The notes under the pieces: model-generated
Seen by the model: only the letters and a program-made list of their open reading frames with translations
Database searches by the model: none
Told to the model about the DNA's origin: nothing
NCBI RefSeq assembly: GCF_000239775.1
Contig: NZ_CAFI01000004.1
Span: 1-34,728 of the forward strand
Origin: Bradyrhizobium sp. ORS 375
GTDB lineage: Bacteria > Pseudomonadota > Alphaproteobacteria > Rhizobiales > Xanthobacteraceae
Reading direction: 5' to 3'
DNA length: 34,728 nucleotides
Made by a program: the position numbers and the translations under genes
Shown: positions 16,598-24,332 of the stretch, piece after piece
Layout: each line of letters starts with the position of its first letter
How positions within the stretch are numbered: the first letter of the stretch is position 1

Positions 16598-16879
16598 ATG
16601 GCGAGAGACAATCTGGCGCGGGTGCTGCCCGTCGAGGACACGCGCAGCCACATCGCCGCCGCTGCCGCTACCGAAGAAGTGTTGATCCACGTCCGCTTCT
16701 TCCCGAACTCCGACATCAACATGATCGGCGAGAAGCCGGCCGGCCTGACCGCCAACGAGTGGTACGAGCGGCTGTTGGACGTGGCCCGTCCGCACTACCA
16801 GACCTTCGCGGGCGGCCGCGGTTTCTTCCGCATCCCCCGCCCCTGCTTCGAGGCGATCCTGAAGGACGTCGCGGCCTGA
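16598..16879 (+). CDS. 93-residue conserved-looking hypothetical protein
   Basis: A small soluble protein starting MARDNLARVLPVEDTRSH. It is rich in Ala near the N terminus, then has the compact segment VLIHVRFFPNSDINMIGEKP, NEWYERLLDVARPHYQTFAGGRGFFR and ends FEAILKDVAA. There is no signal peptide or membrane helix. An aaggag ribosome site lies eight bases before the ATG at 16598, which I prefer to in-frame starts at 16532 and 16577. A FixK-type box and a direct repeat lie upstream, so it may respond to low oxygen. I do not recognise the family. Confidence 0.65.
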   Translation: MARDNLARVLPVEDTRSHIAAAAATEEVLIHVRFFPNSDINMIGEKPAGLTANEWYERLLDVARPHYQTFAGGRGFFRIPRPCFEAILKDVAA

Positions 16880-16932
16880 ACAAGGCTCTCTCCGGGTGAG
16901 GCGGTGAGCGTCCTCTCCGTCTCGCTCCTGTC

Positions 16933-16961
16933 GACCGCGGTGCGCCGGGTGCGCCGCGGTC
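16933..16961 (+). terminator. GC-rich hairpin after the 93-residue gene
   Basis: A perfect 8-bp stem gaccgcgg (16933-16940) and ccgcggtc (16954-16961) with a 13-base loop, followed by gctggcgttt with only a short T-run. It lies 54 bases after the stop and 35 before the next start. It may end the upstream transcript or be an intercistronic structure. Confidence 0.4.
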
Positions 16962-16995
16962 GCTGGCGTTTCATCGTCGCGAAAAGGCGGAGGAC

Positions 16996-17751
16996 ATGAT
17001 GAGCGATGCAGCGTTTCGTGAACTACAGCGCATGTTCGCCTCGCTGGTCGCATCGACGGCGGCCGCGCCGAATTTGGCGGACGTGCTGGCCGATCACGCC
17101 TTCGATCTGTTCGAGGCCAACATCGATGCGCAGACGGCGCATCTGCCGACGCTCGCCTGTGCCAAGGGCTGTCCGTCGTGCTGCGCGCTGCGGGTGACGG
17201 CCACGGCGCCCGAGATCTTTCTGCTCGCCCGCTACATCCGGCAGATCGACGAGCGCATGTCGGCAACGGCACTCGGCTCGTTGGCGCGGCGCGTCAAGCT
17301 CGCCAACCGCGCCACGCGCGGCCTGAGCGAAGCCGAGCGGATGACGCGGCGCCAGCCGTGCCCGTTCGTGGTCCGCGGCGGCTGCGTCATTCACCCGGTG
17401 CGCCCGCTCGCCTGCCGTGGGCATGCCTCGTTCGACCGGCGCGCCTGCGCCCAGGCCATGGCCGGTCGCGATGTCGAGGTGCCGGTCTCCGCGCCGCACA
17501 TCGCGCTACGCAGCCTGGTGCAGGACGCGCTACGGGCCGCGCTCGACGCGGCCGGGCTCGCTTCCGATCTTTATGAGCTGAATCACGGCCTCGCGCTGGC
17601 GCTCGATGATCCCGAGGGCGAGCGCGCCTGGCGCAACGGCGAGGACAGCCTCGCGTCGGCCCGGATCGCGCCCTCAACAGCGGCGCAGACCGATCAGGTG
17701 TTGTGGAGCCGCGCAGCAGGTCACGAAGCAACGGCTCGGGACGAGGCCTAG
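16996..17751 (+). CDS. YkgJ-family cysteine-cluster protein
   Basis: A 251-residue protein of the YkgJ/PF03692 zinc- or iron-binding Cys-cluster family. The metal-binding cysteines are in CAKGCPSCC (about 55-63), CPFVVRGGCVIHPVRPLACRGH and the later AC. The spacing fits the family pattern of clustered cysteines with a conserved HPxRPxxCR motif. The biochemical role of most members is unknown; some oxidise or modify protein or peptide substrates. The start uses the first of two tandem ATGs (16996, 16999), with ggagg just upstream. The C-terminal 60 residues are variable. It converges on the quinone oxidoreductase gene. Confidence 0.82.
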   Translation: MMSDAAFRELQRMFASLVASTAAAPNLADVLADHAFDLFEANIDAQTAHLPTLACAKGCPSCCALRVTATAPEIFLLARYIRQIDERMSATALGSLARRVKLANRATRGLSEAERMTRRQPCPFVVRGGCVIHPVRPLACRGHASFDRRACAQAMAGRDVEVPVSAPHIALRSLVQDALRAALDAAGLASDLYELNHGLALALDDPEGERAWRNGEDSLASARIAPSTAAQTDQVLWSRAAGHEATARDEA

Positions 17752-17770
17752 CGCGCGCCGCTCCCGCCAG

Positions 17771-18745
17771 CTAGGGCTTCAGGATCGACGCGCCGGTGGT
17801 CGCGCGGCTCTCCAGGTCGGCATGGGCGCGCGCCGCGTCCTTCAGTGCGTAGGCGTGATTGATGGGAACGTGCAGCTTGCCGCTGATCACGGCGGAAAAC
17901 AGCGTGTCGGCGCCTTCCAAGAGCTCCGAGCGTTTGCCGATGTAGTCGTTGAGCTTCGGCCGCGTCGCGAACAGCGAGCCGTGGCTGTTCAGCTCGGCGA
18001 TGGAGAACGGCGGCACCGGACCCGAGGCATTGCCGAAGCTGACGAACAGGCCACGCGGCTTCAGGCAGGACAGCGAGCCCGGAAAGGTCGATTTGCCGAC
18101 GCCGTCATAGACCACGTCGCACCCTTCGCCGCGGCTGATCTGCTTCACCCGCGCGACGAAATCCTCCTCATTGTAGAGGATGACGTGGTCGCAGCCGTTG
18201 GCGAGAGCGAGGTCGGCCTTGGCCTTGGAGCCGACGGTGCCGATGACATGCGCGCCGAGCGCGCGCGCCCATTGGCAGGCCAAGAGGCCGATGCCGCCGG
18301 CGGCGGCATGGATCAGCACGCGATGGTGCGGCTCGACCTTGAAGGTCTTGTGCAGCAGGTACCACACCGTCAGCCCCTTGAGCATCAGCACGGCGCCCTG
18401 CTCATAGGTGATGTGGTCGGGCAGCTTGACCAGGCGCTGCCAGCCGATGTTGCGCTCGGTGGCGTAACCGCCGAGATTTTCGTAATAGGCAACGCGGTCG
18501 CCGGGATGAAAGTTTGTGACGCCGGCACCGACCGCGATCACCTCGCCGGCGGCCTCGTTGCCCGCCACGAATGGCAGGCCGGGCGCCTTGTACAGACCGG
18601 TGCGATAATACACGTCGATGAAGTTCAGGCCGATCGCGTGCTGGCGGATGCGGACCTCGCCCGGTCCGGGGGCGGCCAGATCGACCGGCTCATAGACGAG
18701 CGCCTCCGGCCCACCCACCTTGTGCACGCGCACCGCCTTGGCCAT
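17771..18745 (-). CDS. Quinone oxidoreductase (zinc-independent MDR family)
   Basis: A 324-residue medium-chain dehydrogenase/reductase of the QorA type. The N-terminal GroES-like part contains GPGEVRIRQHAIGLNFIDVYYRTG and FVAGNEAAGEV; the Rossmann part begins HAAAGGIGLLACQWARALGA. The catalytic-zinc cysteines and histidines of alcohol dehydrogenases are missing, as expected for quinone reductases. It reduces quinones or enones with NADPH in the cytosol. The ATG at 18745 has a ggggag site nine bases upstream; the frame back to 18781 adds only an Arg-rich segment. It follows terC by 188 bases on the same strand and probably has its own promoter. Confidence 0.88.
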   Translation of the reverse strand: MAKAVRVHKVGGPEALVYEPVDLAAPGPGEVRIRQHAIGLNFIDVYYRTGLYKAPGLPFVAGNEAAGEVIAVGAGVTNFHPGDRVAYYENLGGYATERNIGWQRLVKLPDHITYEQGAVLMLKGLTVWYLLHKTFKVEPHHRVLIHAAAGGIGLLACQWARALGAHVIGTVGSKAKADLALANGCDHVILYNEEDFVARVKQISRGEGCDVVYDGVGKSTFPGSLSCLKPRGLFVSFGNASGPVPPFSIAELNSHGSLFATRPKLNDYIGKRSELLEGADTLFSAVISGKLHVPINHAYALKDAARAHADLESRATTGASILKP

Positions 18746-18933
18746 TCCGCGATCTCCCCTTCGGACTCTCTGCGGCCGCATCTGAGAATCCGGCGCAAGA
18801 AAACTTGATAATTACCTGATTCTCGACGGGCATTTGGTTGGTCGCAAAGACGCCGCGACCGGCGGTCCGGCCGAGCCGCGGCGCCAAGCCAAGGCGATCA
18901 GGCCGGCCTTGTCAACTCAGCCCAGTCGCTCAC

Positions 18934-19659
18934 TCAGCCCGCACGCTTCCTGCGGTTGCGCGAGGCCATCACATTGAAGGCCTCGACCGCGAGTGCGAAG
19001 GCAATCGCGAAGTAGATGTAGCCGCGCGGAATGTGGAACTCGAAGCCATCGGCCACCAGCGCGACGCCGATCAGCACCAGGAAGGCGAGCGCCAGCATCT
19101 TGGTCGTCGGATGGTTGGCGACGAAGCGCGCGACCGGTCCGGACGAGACGTACATGATGACGACCGCGATGATCACGGCCGCGATCATGATCTCGAGATC
19201 CTGAGCCATGCCGATCGCGGTGATGATCGAGTCCAGCGAGAATACGAGATCGATGACGATGATCTGTACGATCACCCAGAAGAAGCTGCTGCGGCCGCCG
19301 GCCTGCGGCCCCTCCTCCTCGCGCGCCTCGACCTCGGCGTGAATCTCATGGGTCGCCTTGGCGATCAGGAACAGGCCGCCTGCGATCAGGATGATGTCGC
19401 GCCAGGAGAAGCCGAGCTCGCCGATCGAGAACACCGGCTGTGTCAGCCCGATCAGCCAGACCAGAACGCTGAGCAGCATGATGCGAAAGACCAGCGCCAG
19501 CGCCAGCCCGATCTGCCGGGCGCGCAACGCCTGCGGCTCGGGAATGCGCGAGGTGATCACCGAGAGGAAGATGACGTTGTCGATGCCGAGAACGATTTCG
19601 AGCGCGGTCAGCGTCAGCAACGCCGCCCAGGCTTCGGGACTGGTCAGGAGGTCGATCAT
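18934..19659 (-). CDS. TerC-family integral membrane protein
   Basis: A 241-residue polytopic protein with about seven hydrophobic helices. The TerC signatures are ALEIVLGIDNVIFLSV (about 19-34), with its acidic residues inside the membrane, and the matching VIDLVFSLDSIITAIG in the second half. A basic tail (SRNRRKRAG) ends it. TerC proteins are linked to manganese export and metallation of secreted enzymes and to tellurite resistance. The start overlaps the pcs stop by four bases (ATGA); because the upstream site is poor, the protein is likely translated by coupling to pcs. Confidence 0.9.
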   Translation of the reverse strand: MIDLLTSPEAWAALLTLTALEIVLGIDNVIFLSVITSRIPEPQALRARQIGLALALVFRIMLLSVLVWLIGLTQPVFSIGELGFSWRDIILIAGGLFLIAKATHEIHAEVEAREEEGPQAGGRSSFFWVIVQIIVIDLVFSLDSIITAIGMAQDLEIMIAAVIIAVVIMYVSSGPVARFVANHPTTKMLALAFLVLIGVALVADGFEFHIPRGYIYFAIAFALAVEAFNVMASRNRRKRAG

Positions 19660-20390
19660 GCTTTCAAGGATCTCAACAAACGGATCGCGGAGTCGCTGGC
19701 GACGATGTAAAGGCCGATCGCGCACAGCAGGACCGTCACGATCGGGTGCACGCCGAAGTTCTGCCTGAGCGCGTAGATCACCAGCACGCTCCACAGCACG
19801 ACCAGCGGCAGCGTCAGCCAGCGCAGCCGCCGGACCCGCACGGGGTGGATGACGTGAAACGGCGCAAAGGTGAGCGCGATCAGGAGTGCGAGGCCGAGCG
19901 TGGCGAGCAGCGGCGACGGATGCAGCAGGAACAGATAGAACGCCGCGATGTTCCACAGGCCCGGGAAGCCGCGGAAGTGATTGTCGTCGCTCTTCATGCG
20001 GCGATCGGCGAAGTACAGCGCACCGGTCACCGCGATGCCGACGCCGATCACCGGTGCTGCCAGCGGCAGCAGCATGCCGCTCGCGGTGATCGCATAGGCC
20101 GGCACGAACACATAGGTCGTGAAATCGACGACGAGATCGAGCACGTCGCCCGACCAGTCCGGCTGCACGTTGACGACGTCCAGCCAGCGCGCGACCGGTC
20201 CGTCGACGCCGTCGATGATCAGCGCCACGCCCAGCCACCAGAACATCGCGGTCCAGTGCTCGCGCACCGCTTCGAGCATGGCGAGCAGCGCGACGCCGGC
20301 GCCGAGCGCCGTGAACACGTGCACCGAAAACGCGGCCGCGCGATGCGCGGGCGTGGCTGATACCGCGCTCTCTGGTCTGACCTGATCCAT
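19656..20390 (-). CDS. pcs: Phosphatidylcholine synthase Pcs
   Basis: A 244-residue membrane CDP-alcohol phosphotransferase that joins choline to CDP-diacylglycerol, the one-step PC route of rhizobia. The active-site motif is D63-G64-x2-A67-R68, then G81-x3-D85-x3-D89, within IDGVDGPVARWL and WSGDVLDLVVDF; the longer spacing between AR and G is usual for Pcs. Eight or so hydrophobic helices are visible. The ATG at 20390 opens a soluble N terminus of about 20 residues. It is first in a pair with terC. The 117-base divergent gap to the hydroxylase includes the promoter of both, with no box I can call. Confidence 0.9.
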   Translation of the reverse strand: MDQVRPESAVSATPAHRAAAFSVHVFTALGAGVALLAMLEAVREHWTAMFWWLGVALIIDGVDGPVARWLDVVNVQPDWSGDVLDLVVDFTTYVFVPAYAITASGMLLPLAAPVIGVGIAVTGALYFADRRMKSDDNHFRGFPGLWNIAAFYLFLLHPSPLLATLGLALLIALTFAPFHVIHPVRVRRLRWLTLPLVVLWSVLVIYALRQNFGVHPIVTVLLCAIGLYIVASDSAIRLLRSLKA

Positions 20391-20507
20391 GCTGGCTCAC
20401 TGCTATCAGGAATCGGAGCGAATTGCATATCGTCGCTTGCGGCGATGCGCCGCGCATAAGCGCGGATCACTCTTGAAAATGCGCCCGGGAACGTCAAATG
20501 TTCCGGC

Positions 20508-21722
20508 ATGACCCACACAGACACCAGCCTCGAGAACAGCAGTTTCGATGTCATCGTCGTCGGCGGCGGCCCCGCAGGCCTCGCGGCCGCCATTGCGCTT
20601 GCGCGGACCGGCGCCCGGACGGCCCTCGTCGCCCGCAAGGCGCCCTATGCCGACAACCGCACCACCGCCCTGCTCGGCGGCTCGGTCGACTTCCTCGACG
20701 AGATCGGCGTCTGGTCGTCGTGCCGCGATCGCGCCGCCGGTCTGAGGACGATGCGGCTGGTCGACGATACCGGCCGGCTGATCCGCGCGCCCGAGGTGCG
20801 CTTCGTCGCCGACGAGATCGGGCTCGACGTGTTCGGCTACAACATCGCCAATGCCGTGCTGGTCGAGGCGCTGGAGCAGCGCGCCGGCGAGATCGACGGA
20901 TTGGTGCGGATCGCCGAAGATGCCGAGAGCGTTCGTAGCGACACGGACGCGGTCACCGTCACCACCGCATCCGGCCGCGTGCTGACCGCGCAGCTCGTGG
21001 TCGGCGCTGACGGCCGACATTCGCTGTGCCGCGAGGCTGCCGGCATCGACGTCATCCGGCGTCCCCTGCAGCAGGCGGCACTGACGTTCAACATCAGCCA
21101 TGCGCGGCCGCATCACAACGTCTCGACGGAATTCCACACGCCGCACGGTCCCTGCGTATTCGTGCCGCTGCCCGGCGACCGCTGCAGCGTCGTTTGGGTG
21201 GCTGCGCCCAAGGAGGCGGAGCGGCTGCAGGCGCTCGACGATGACGCGCTGTCGGCGGCCGCCGAGCGGCAGTCGCATTCGATCTTCGGCCGCGTCCATG
21301 TCGAGCCGGGCCGTCACGTTTTTCCGCTCGCGATCGAGCGGCCGCAAGCTTACGCGCAGAACCGCATCGCGCTGATCGGCGAGGCCGCGCATGTCGTGCC
21401 GCCGATCGGCGCGCAGGGCCTCAATCTCGGCCTGCGCGACGGCATCGACATCGCTGCTGTGGTCGCGAAGGCCAGAGCGGCCGGCGAGGATCTCGGCGCG
21501 CCGCAGGTGATCGCCCGCTATGGCGCGGCGCGCCGCGCCGACATTCTCAGCCGTACCTTCGTGATCGACGTCGCCAACCGCTCTTTGCTCAGCGATCTTC
21601 TGCCGATGCAGTCGATGCGCGCCGTCGGCATGCATCTGATCGGCGGCATCGGCCCGCTGCGGCGATTGGCGATGCGCGAGGGTCTCGCGCCCTCCTGGCG
21701 CAGCGCGCGCAAGGCCGGCTGA
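20508..21722 (+). CDS. UbiH/UbiF-type FAD hydroxylase
   Basis: A 404-residue FAD-dependent aromatic hydroxylase. Three family fingerprints are intact: VVGGGPAGLAAA (17-28, FAD Rossmann), GADGRHSLCR (about 167-176), and LIGEAAHVVPPIGAQGLNLG (about 291-310, with the Asp of the usual GDAAH changed to Glu). Such enzymes add hydroxyl groups to the ubiquinone ring; which position (UbiH, UbiF or UbiL role) cannot be told. The ATG at 20508 is preceded at once by ggaac (20488-20492) and gttcc (20499-20503), an inverted repeat that would hide the ribosome site in RNA. It converges on the AEC transporter gene. Confidence 0.85.
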   Translation: MTHTDTSLENSSFDVIVVGGGPAGLAAAIALARTGARTALVARKAPYADNRTTALLGGSVDFLDEIGVWSSCRDRAAGLRTMRLVDDTGRLIRAPEVRFVADEIGLDVFGYNIANAVLVEALEQRAGEIDGLVRIAEDAESVRSDTDAVTVTTASGRVLTAQLVVGADGRHSLCREAAGIDVIRRPLQQAALTFNISHARPHHNVSTEFHTPHGPCVFVPLPGDRCSVVWVAAPKEAERLQALDDDALSAAAERQSHSIFGRVHVEPGRHVFPLAIERPQAYAQNRIALIGEAAHVVPPIGAQGLNLGLRDGIDIAAVVAKARAAGEDLGAPQVIARYGAARRADILSRTFVIDVANRSLLSDLLPMQSMRAVGMHLIGGIGPLRRLAMREGLAPSWRSARKAG

Positions 21723-21729
21723 GCGGATC

Positions 21730-22683
21730 TCACGGGAACACGAGCCGTCCGCTCTGGATCAGCCACATCACCGTGGTGAGGGTCAGGACGGAGGCGAAGG
21801 TGCCGATCAGCACCGCCGACGAGGCCGGCTCGATCCAGCTGTCGTGCTGGCGCGCGATCACGAACACGTTGAGCGCCGGCGGCAGCGCCGCCATCAGCAC
21901 GGCGGTCGCGGCCCAGGGCTGCGCGAAGGGTCCTAGCAGCAGCATCAGGCCGAACGACACCAGCGGGTGGATGACGAGCTTCACGACTGTGAGCACCGGC
22001 ACCTCCCATGGCAGCCGTTCGAACGGACGCAGCGCCACGGTCACGCCGAGGGCGAACAGCGCGGTGGGCGCAGCCGCGTTCTGCAGGAACTGCAGGGTGC
22101 GATCGAGCACGGTCGGCGGATGCAGCTGCAGCGCCGCGGCCAGAATGCCGGCCGCCGTCGCCATGATCAGCGGGTTGCGCAGGATCTGCTGCAGCACGGT
22201 GCGCACGGCGTGCCCGAGCGAGGCGTGATCACGCTCGGTGAGCTCCACCAGCAGCGGCACGATCGAGAACAGGAAGATGCTGTCGCAGCAGAAGATCAGC
22301 GCGGTCGGCGCCGCGGCCTTCGGCCCGAGCACGGCCAGCGCCAACCCCGGCCCCATGTAGCCGATGTTGCCATAGCCGCCGGCGAGCCCGGCCATGGTTG
22401 CCTCGCGCAGCGACAGCCGCCCGATCAGCTTGCCGAGCACCAGCGCCAGCGTGAAGGTGACGACGGTCGCAAGCGTCGTTGCAACCAGGAAGGGAGGGTT
22501 GCTCAGTTCCGCAAACGGGGTGCGCGCGATGAGGTTGAACATCAAGGCGGGCAGCGACACGTAGAGCAGGAAGAAGTTCATCCAGGACAGCCCGGACTCC
22601 GGCAGCCTCTTCCATTTACCGCAGGCGAACCCTATGAAAACGACGCCGAAATATGGCAAGGCCAGGTTGAGAATGTCGAACAT
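21730..22683 (-). CDS. AEC-family auxin efflux carrier-type transporter
   Basis: A 317-residue membrane protein with about ten hydrophobic helices in two similar halves, PF03547 type. Conserved points include YVSLPALMFNLIARTPF near 42-57 and GYGNIGYMGPGLAL (about 103-116). Bacterial members move malate, malonate or other small organic anions; plant PIN proteins are distant relatives. The substrate cannot be predicted. The start at 22683 (MFDILNLALPYFGVVFIG) is the first plausible one; the ribosome site is weak. Only seven bases separate its stop from that of the hydroxylase. Confidence 0.88.
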   Translation of the reverse strand: MFDILNLALPYFGVVFIGFACGKWKRLPESGLSWMNFFLLYVSLPALMFNLIARTPFAELSNPPFLVATTLATVVTFTLALVLGKLIGRLSLREATMAGLAGGYGNIGYMGPGLALAVLGPKAAAPTALIFCCDSIFLFSIVPLLVELTERDHASLGHAVRTVLQQILRNPLIMATAAGILAAALQLHPPTVLDRTLQFLQNAAAPTALFALGVTVALRPFERLPWEVPVLTVVKLVIHPLVSFGLMLLLGPFAQPWAATAVLMAALPPALNVFVIARQHDSWIEPASSAVLIGTFASVLTLTTVMWLIQSGRLVFP

Positions 22684-22802
22684 GGGTCTCTGCGGAGGAC
22701 CCGTTGCGGGCCGTGGGATGCGGGGCGCGAATCGGCGGTGTCTAGATTAAATCCGCCCCCCGGGCACTAGCATCGGCCTCAATCCTGGTCTATTCGACTA
22801 GA

Positions 22803-23135
22803 ATGATCAAAGCGCGAACTGCCAAGTTTCAGATCGGCCAGATCGTCCGGCACCGAGTGTTCTCGTTCCGGGGCGTGATCTTCGACATCGACCCTGAGTT
22901 CAACAACACCGAAGAATGGTGGCTCTCGATCCCCGAGGAGGTTCGGCCGCATAAGGACCAGCCATTCTATCATCTGCTGGCCGAGAACGCGGAATCCGAA
23001 TACGTCGCCTATGTGTCCGAGCAGAACCTCGTCCCGGACGAGTCCGGCGAGCCCATTCGACACTCTCAGGTTGCCGAGATCTTCATCAAGGACAAGTCCG
23101 GCGGCTATCGTCCGCGCAACCCGCTGTTGAACTGA
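22803..23135 (+). CDS. hspQ: Heat-shock protein HspQ
   Basis: A 110-residue YccV/HspQ protein. It starts MIKARTAKFQIGQIVRHRVFSFRGVIFDID, followed by EWWLSIPEEVRPHKDQPFYHLL and YVSEQNLVPDESGEPIRH, which are the conserved core. HspQ binds Lon as a specificity factor and was earlier described as a hemimethylated-DNA-binding protein. It is single-domain and cytosolic. The 119-base gap to the divergent transporter gene contains its promoter; I see no sigma32 box with confidence. It ends 126 bases before a bidirectional terminator. Confidence 0.92.
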   Translation: MIKARTAKFQIGQIVRHRVFSFRGVIFDIDPEFNNTEEWWLSIPEEVRPHKDQPFYHLLAENAESEYVAYVSEQNLVPDESGEPIRHSQVAEIFIKDKSGGYRPRNPLLN

Positions 23136-23261
23136 CGCTGTCGAGCTGATCCTGCCGAACTGCCCTGTTGACTGACCGGTGGCCGGCATTCGGCCGCAAC
23201 CTGCTCTGGGCGAGGCCGAGCGCCGCCCGCAGCGATCGCCGACAAACTCCGACCTGAACAA

Positions 23262-23289
23262 AAAAGGCGCTCCGAATGGAGCGCCTTTT
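23262..23289. terminator. Bidirectional Rho-independent terminator
   Basis: A 12-bp stem aaaaggcgctcc (23262-23273) and ggagcgcctttt (23278-23289) with loop gaat. T-runs flank it on both strands, so it can end hspQ rightward and the IalB gene leftward (stop at 23320). Confidence 0.85.
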
Positions 23290-23319
23290 GCTTTGTCAAC
23301 GGTTGGAGCGTCGGCCGCG

Positions 23320-24111
23320 TTACTGCTTCGCCTGCGGCTGCCCGCCTTGCGTCTGCTCCAGCTTCTTGCGCTGCTCCTCGGCGCGCTTCTGCAGCTCTTC
23401 CTGCAGCTTCTGCTGGGTCTTCTCGAATTCCTTTGGATCGGTCGGCGGGCCGTCATAGGCCTTGGCGAAGCTGCTGTTGCCTTCCTGCAGCGGCAGCGGC
23501 AAGGTCAGCGCGGTCCCGTTCGAGTTGATCGCCTGCACGTAGAGGGTCTGGCCCTTCTTCAGGCTGGCCACGAAATCCGGGGTCGCCTCGTAATCCGACA
23601 TGCAGCCGTTCTGGAAGCAGATCACATAGCCGCTCTGCTGCGCCTGGTTGTTGTCGACCACGATGCGGGTGCCGGGCTGCAGCTGCATGCCGAGCGGCAG
23701 CGTCACGCGCAGGATCTTCTTCGGCTCGCCTTCGGGCTCGATGATCACGGCTGCAACCACAGGCTGACCGGACTCGATGCGCCCGTCCTTGCCGATGAAG
23801 CAGACCTGTTTGGCGTTGGCATCCTGGCCCTTCAGGCAGAACTTGGTCCAGGGCGCATAGATCAGCTGCGGCATTTCCTGCTGCTGCGCCTGCTGCTGGG
23901 GCTGGCCGGCTGCGGGAGGAGCGCCAGGGGCCTGCGCGGCCGGAGCGGGAGCCTTGGGAGCGGCAGCCGGAGCCTTCGCCTTGGGCGCGGCGGGCGGCTG
24001 AGCCTGCGACTGCGCCTCCGAAGCGAACGAAACGGCCAGCGCAGTGACTGCCAGCAGGGCGACGAGCCGCCCACGCGGCCCAACCGACGAGGCCAAGTCA
24101 CGGAAATTCAT
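23320..24111 (-). CDS. Invasion-associated locus B (IalB) family protein
   Basis: A 263-residue secreted protein. A signal peptide covers about 1-36 (hydrophobic LVALLAVTALAVSFASEAQSQ), then a Pro/Ala/Gln linker to about 83. The IalB domain follows: YAPWTKFCLKG, CFIGKDGRIESG, LGMQLQPGTRIVVDNN, and the paired-Cys CFQNGCMSDYEA. The last 45 residues (after YDGPPTDPKEFEKT) are a Lys/Glu/Gln helix likely to be a coiled coil. IalB family members are periplasmic or outer-membrane-associated and widespread in Rhizobiales; the Bartonella protein aids erythrocyte invasion, but that role is not implied here. The ATG at 24111 has aaggg upstream; the in-frame extension to 24234 is rejected because it would bury the signal peptide. 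Confidence 0.88.
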   Translation of the reverse strand: MNFRDLASSVGPRGRLVALLAVTALAVSFASEAQSQAQPPAAPKAKAPAAAPKAPAPAAQAPGAPPAAGQPQQQAQQQEMPQLIYAPWTKFCLKGQDANAKQVCFIGKDGRIESGQPVVAAVIIEPEGEPKKILRVTLPLGMQLQPGTRIVVDNNQAQQSGYVICFQNGCMSDYEATPDFVASLKKGQTLYVQAINSNGTALTLPLPLQEGNSSFAKAYDGPPTDPKEFEKTQQKLQEELQKRAEEQRKKLEQTQGGQPQAKQ

Positions 24112-24236
24112 TGCGGAAAACCCTTTCTGAACGGCAGCGCCCGAGACCGCCAAAGGCGCCACACCAAGCCGTTGAAGCGGCTGTCTCCTCAGGAAATGAG
24201 GCGGATAAGTGACAGGCGTTGCCGCCCTGCTCAATT

Positions 24237-24255
24237 GACCGCTTTCATAACGCGG
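24237..24255. promoter_or_regulatory. Inverted repeat in a divergent promoter region
   Basis: accgc (24237-24241) and gcggt (24251-24255) with nine bases between form a dyad in the 221-base gap between the IalB gene and the binding-protein gene. It overlaps a possible rightward -35 ttgacc (24235-24240) and a possible leftward TTGATC-N16-TATGAA. An operator is possible. Confidence 0.25.
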
Positions 24256-24332
24256 TATGCGGAAAGATCAATGCCGCGAGACCGTGTCAGAGACGCCGTT
24301 TAGCGCGTGCGGGCCTGTGGTAAAAGCCTTTC

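Noticed and set aside
18934-20457. A single 507-residue TerC fusion protein
   Set aside because: The upstream 265 residues lie out of frame across pcs and are Arg/Ala-rich shadow; TerC starts at 19659.
22684-22802. A sigma32 promoter for hspQ
   Set aside because: No CTTGAA-type and CCCCAT-type pair is seen at the right spacing.
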